A program made the translations under genes and the position numbers. Shown piece after piece: positions 23,903 to 23,993 of a stretch of DNA of 23,993 bases (position 1 is its first letter; every line of letters begins with the position of its first letter). The stretch comes from Armatimonadaceae bacterium (GTDB taxonomy: Bacteria; Armatimonadota; Armatimonadia; Armatimonadales; Armatimonadaceae). The DNA lies in contig JAUJNC010000068.1 in assembly GCA_030446525.1 (NCBI GenBank), positions 1-23,993 on the forward strand, in the 5' to 3' direction. The notes beneath the pieces are model-generated. The model ran no database searches, had not been told where the DNA came from, and worked only from the letters and a program-made list of their open reading frames with translations.

Positions 23903-23993
23903 ATGACGAAGGAGTTTCTGTCGTTCGAGGAGGTCGCGTACATGCTCGATCTACGCCCGGTCACGATCTACCGCTGGTGCCGGGCGGGGCGCC
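23903..23993 (+). CDS. Excisionase-type helix-turn-helix DNA-binding protein (partial)
   Basis: Thirty codons before the window edge read MTKEFLSFEEVAYMLDLRPV, then TIYRWCRAGR. This is the MerR-like/excisionase HTH (HTH_17) signature: EVA-ML in the first helix, VTIYRW in the recognition helix and a final GR. Such proteins are excisionases, plasmid regulators or antitoxins paired with PIN-type toxins. An in-frame ATG at 23837 behind GGGGGCGGG would add 22 residues. I prefer 23903 because homologous domains usually begin a few residues before the first helix. It lies downstream of the palindromic promoter/operator. Its partner genes, if any, are outside the window. Confidence 0.72.
   Translation, partial: MTKEFLSFEEVAYMLDLRPVTIYRWCRAGR

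Overview
The window comes from a high-GC bacterial chromosome (GC-rich throughout, somewhat lower at about 7.5-8.9 kb). The gene content suits a free-living, stress-exposed organism of a deep-branching high-GC phylum such as Chloroflexota or Armatimonadota. No rRNA or phylogenetic marker is present, so this placement is inference. I found no tRNA, rRNA, CRISPR array or intact insertion sequence.

Layout. (1) 1-2112, minus strand: a small piece of an RNase R-type exonuclease, a G/C homopolymer tract, then accA and accD (carboxyltransferase of acetyl-CoA carboxylase) overlapping by one base. (2) 2113-7441, plus strand: pheA (chorismate mutase/prephenate dehydratase/ACT), a heavily frameshifted A-PCP-TE nonribosomal-peptide-synthetase-like gene, a frameshifted Sfp-type phosphopantetheinyl transferase overlapping it, and an A-type Fe-S carrier with its own promoter and terminator. 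(3) 7483-10706, plus strand: an exported PHP-type phosphoesterase of lower GC, an aldo/keto reductase closed by a strong terminator, and endonuclease III. (4) 10713-11382, minus strand: a PIN toxin/antitoxin pair with a good promoter. (5) 11703-17499, plus strand: a small uncharacterised protein, then a tight five-gene glycan operon (CDP-paratose-2-epimerase-like SDR, zinc-type dehydrogenase, GT4, two CgeB-type glycosyltransferases). (6) 17673-23620, plus strand: a stress block with NhaA, a YetF-like DUF421 protein, MscS, a deleted DUF2254 remnant, a DJ-1/PfpI protein, a phosphoribosyltransferase and an erythromycin-esterase-family protein. (7) Right edge: a small minus-strand protein, a promoter/operator with palindromic GTGTAC half-sites, and the start of an excisionase-type HTH protein.

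How the genes may work together. pheA makes phenylpyruvate directly upstream of an A-PCP-TE enzyme that has no condensation domain. That is the architecture of known arylpyruvate-dimerising synthetases. The next gene encodes the enzyme type that activates carrier domains. This is the most interesting candidate pathway, but every gene after pheA in it is broken as sequenced. The five-gene glycan operon is intact and looks like a dedicated sugar-modification and transfer pathway of unknown product.

Sequence quality matters here. Single-base indels, several in G or C runs, break accurately conserved motifs at 3.4-8.7 kb, near 10.9 kb and near 21.1-21.3 kb, while 11.7-20.8 kb reads cleanly. Three places (80-180, about 20.85 kb, about 23.44 kb) also join pieces of genes that are not normally contiguous. 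Uncorrected assembly error is at least as likely as gene decay for most of these.
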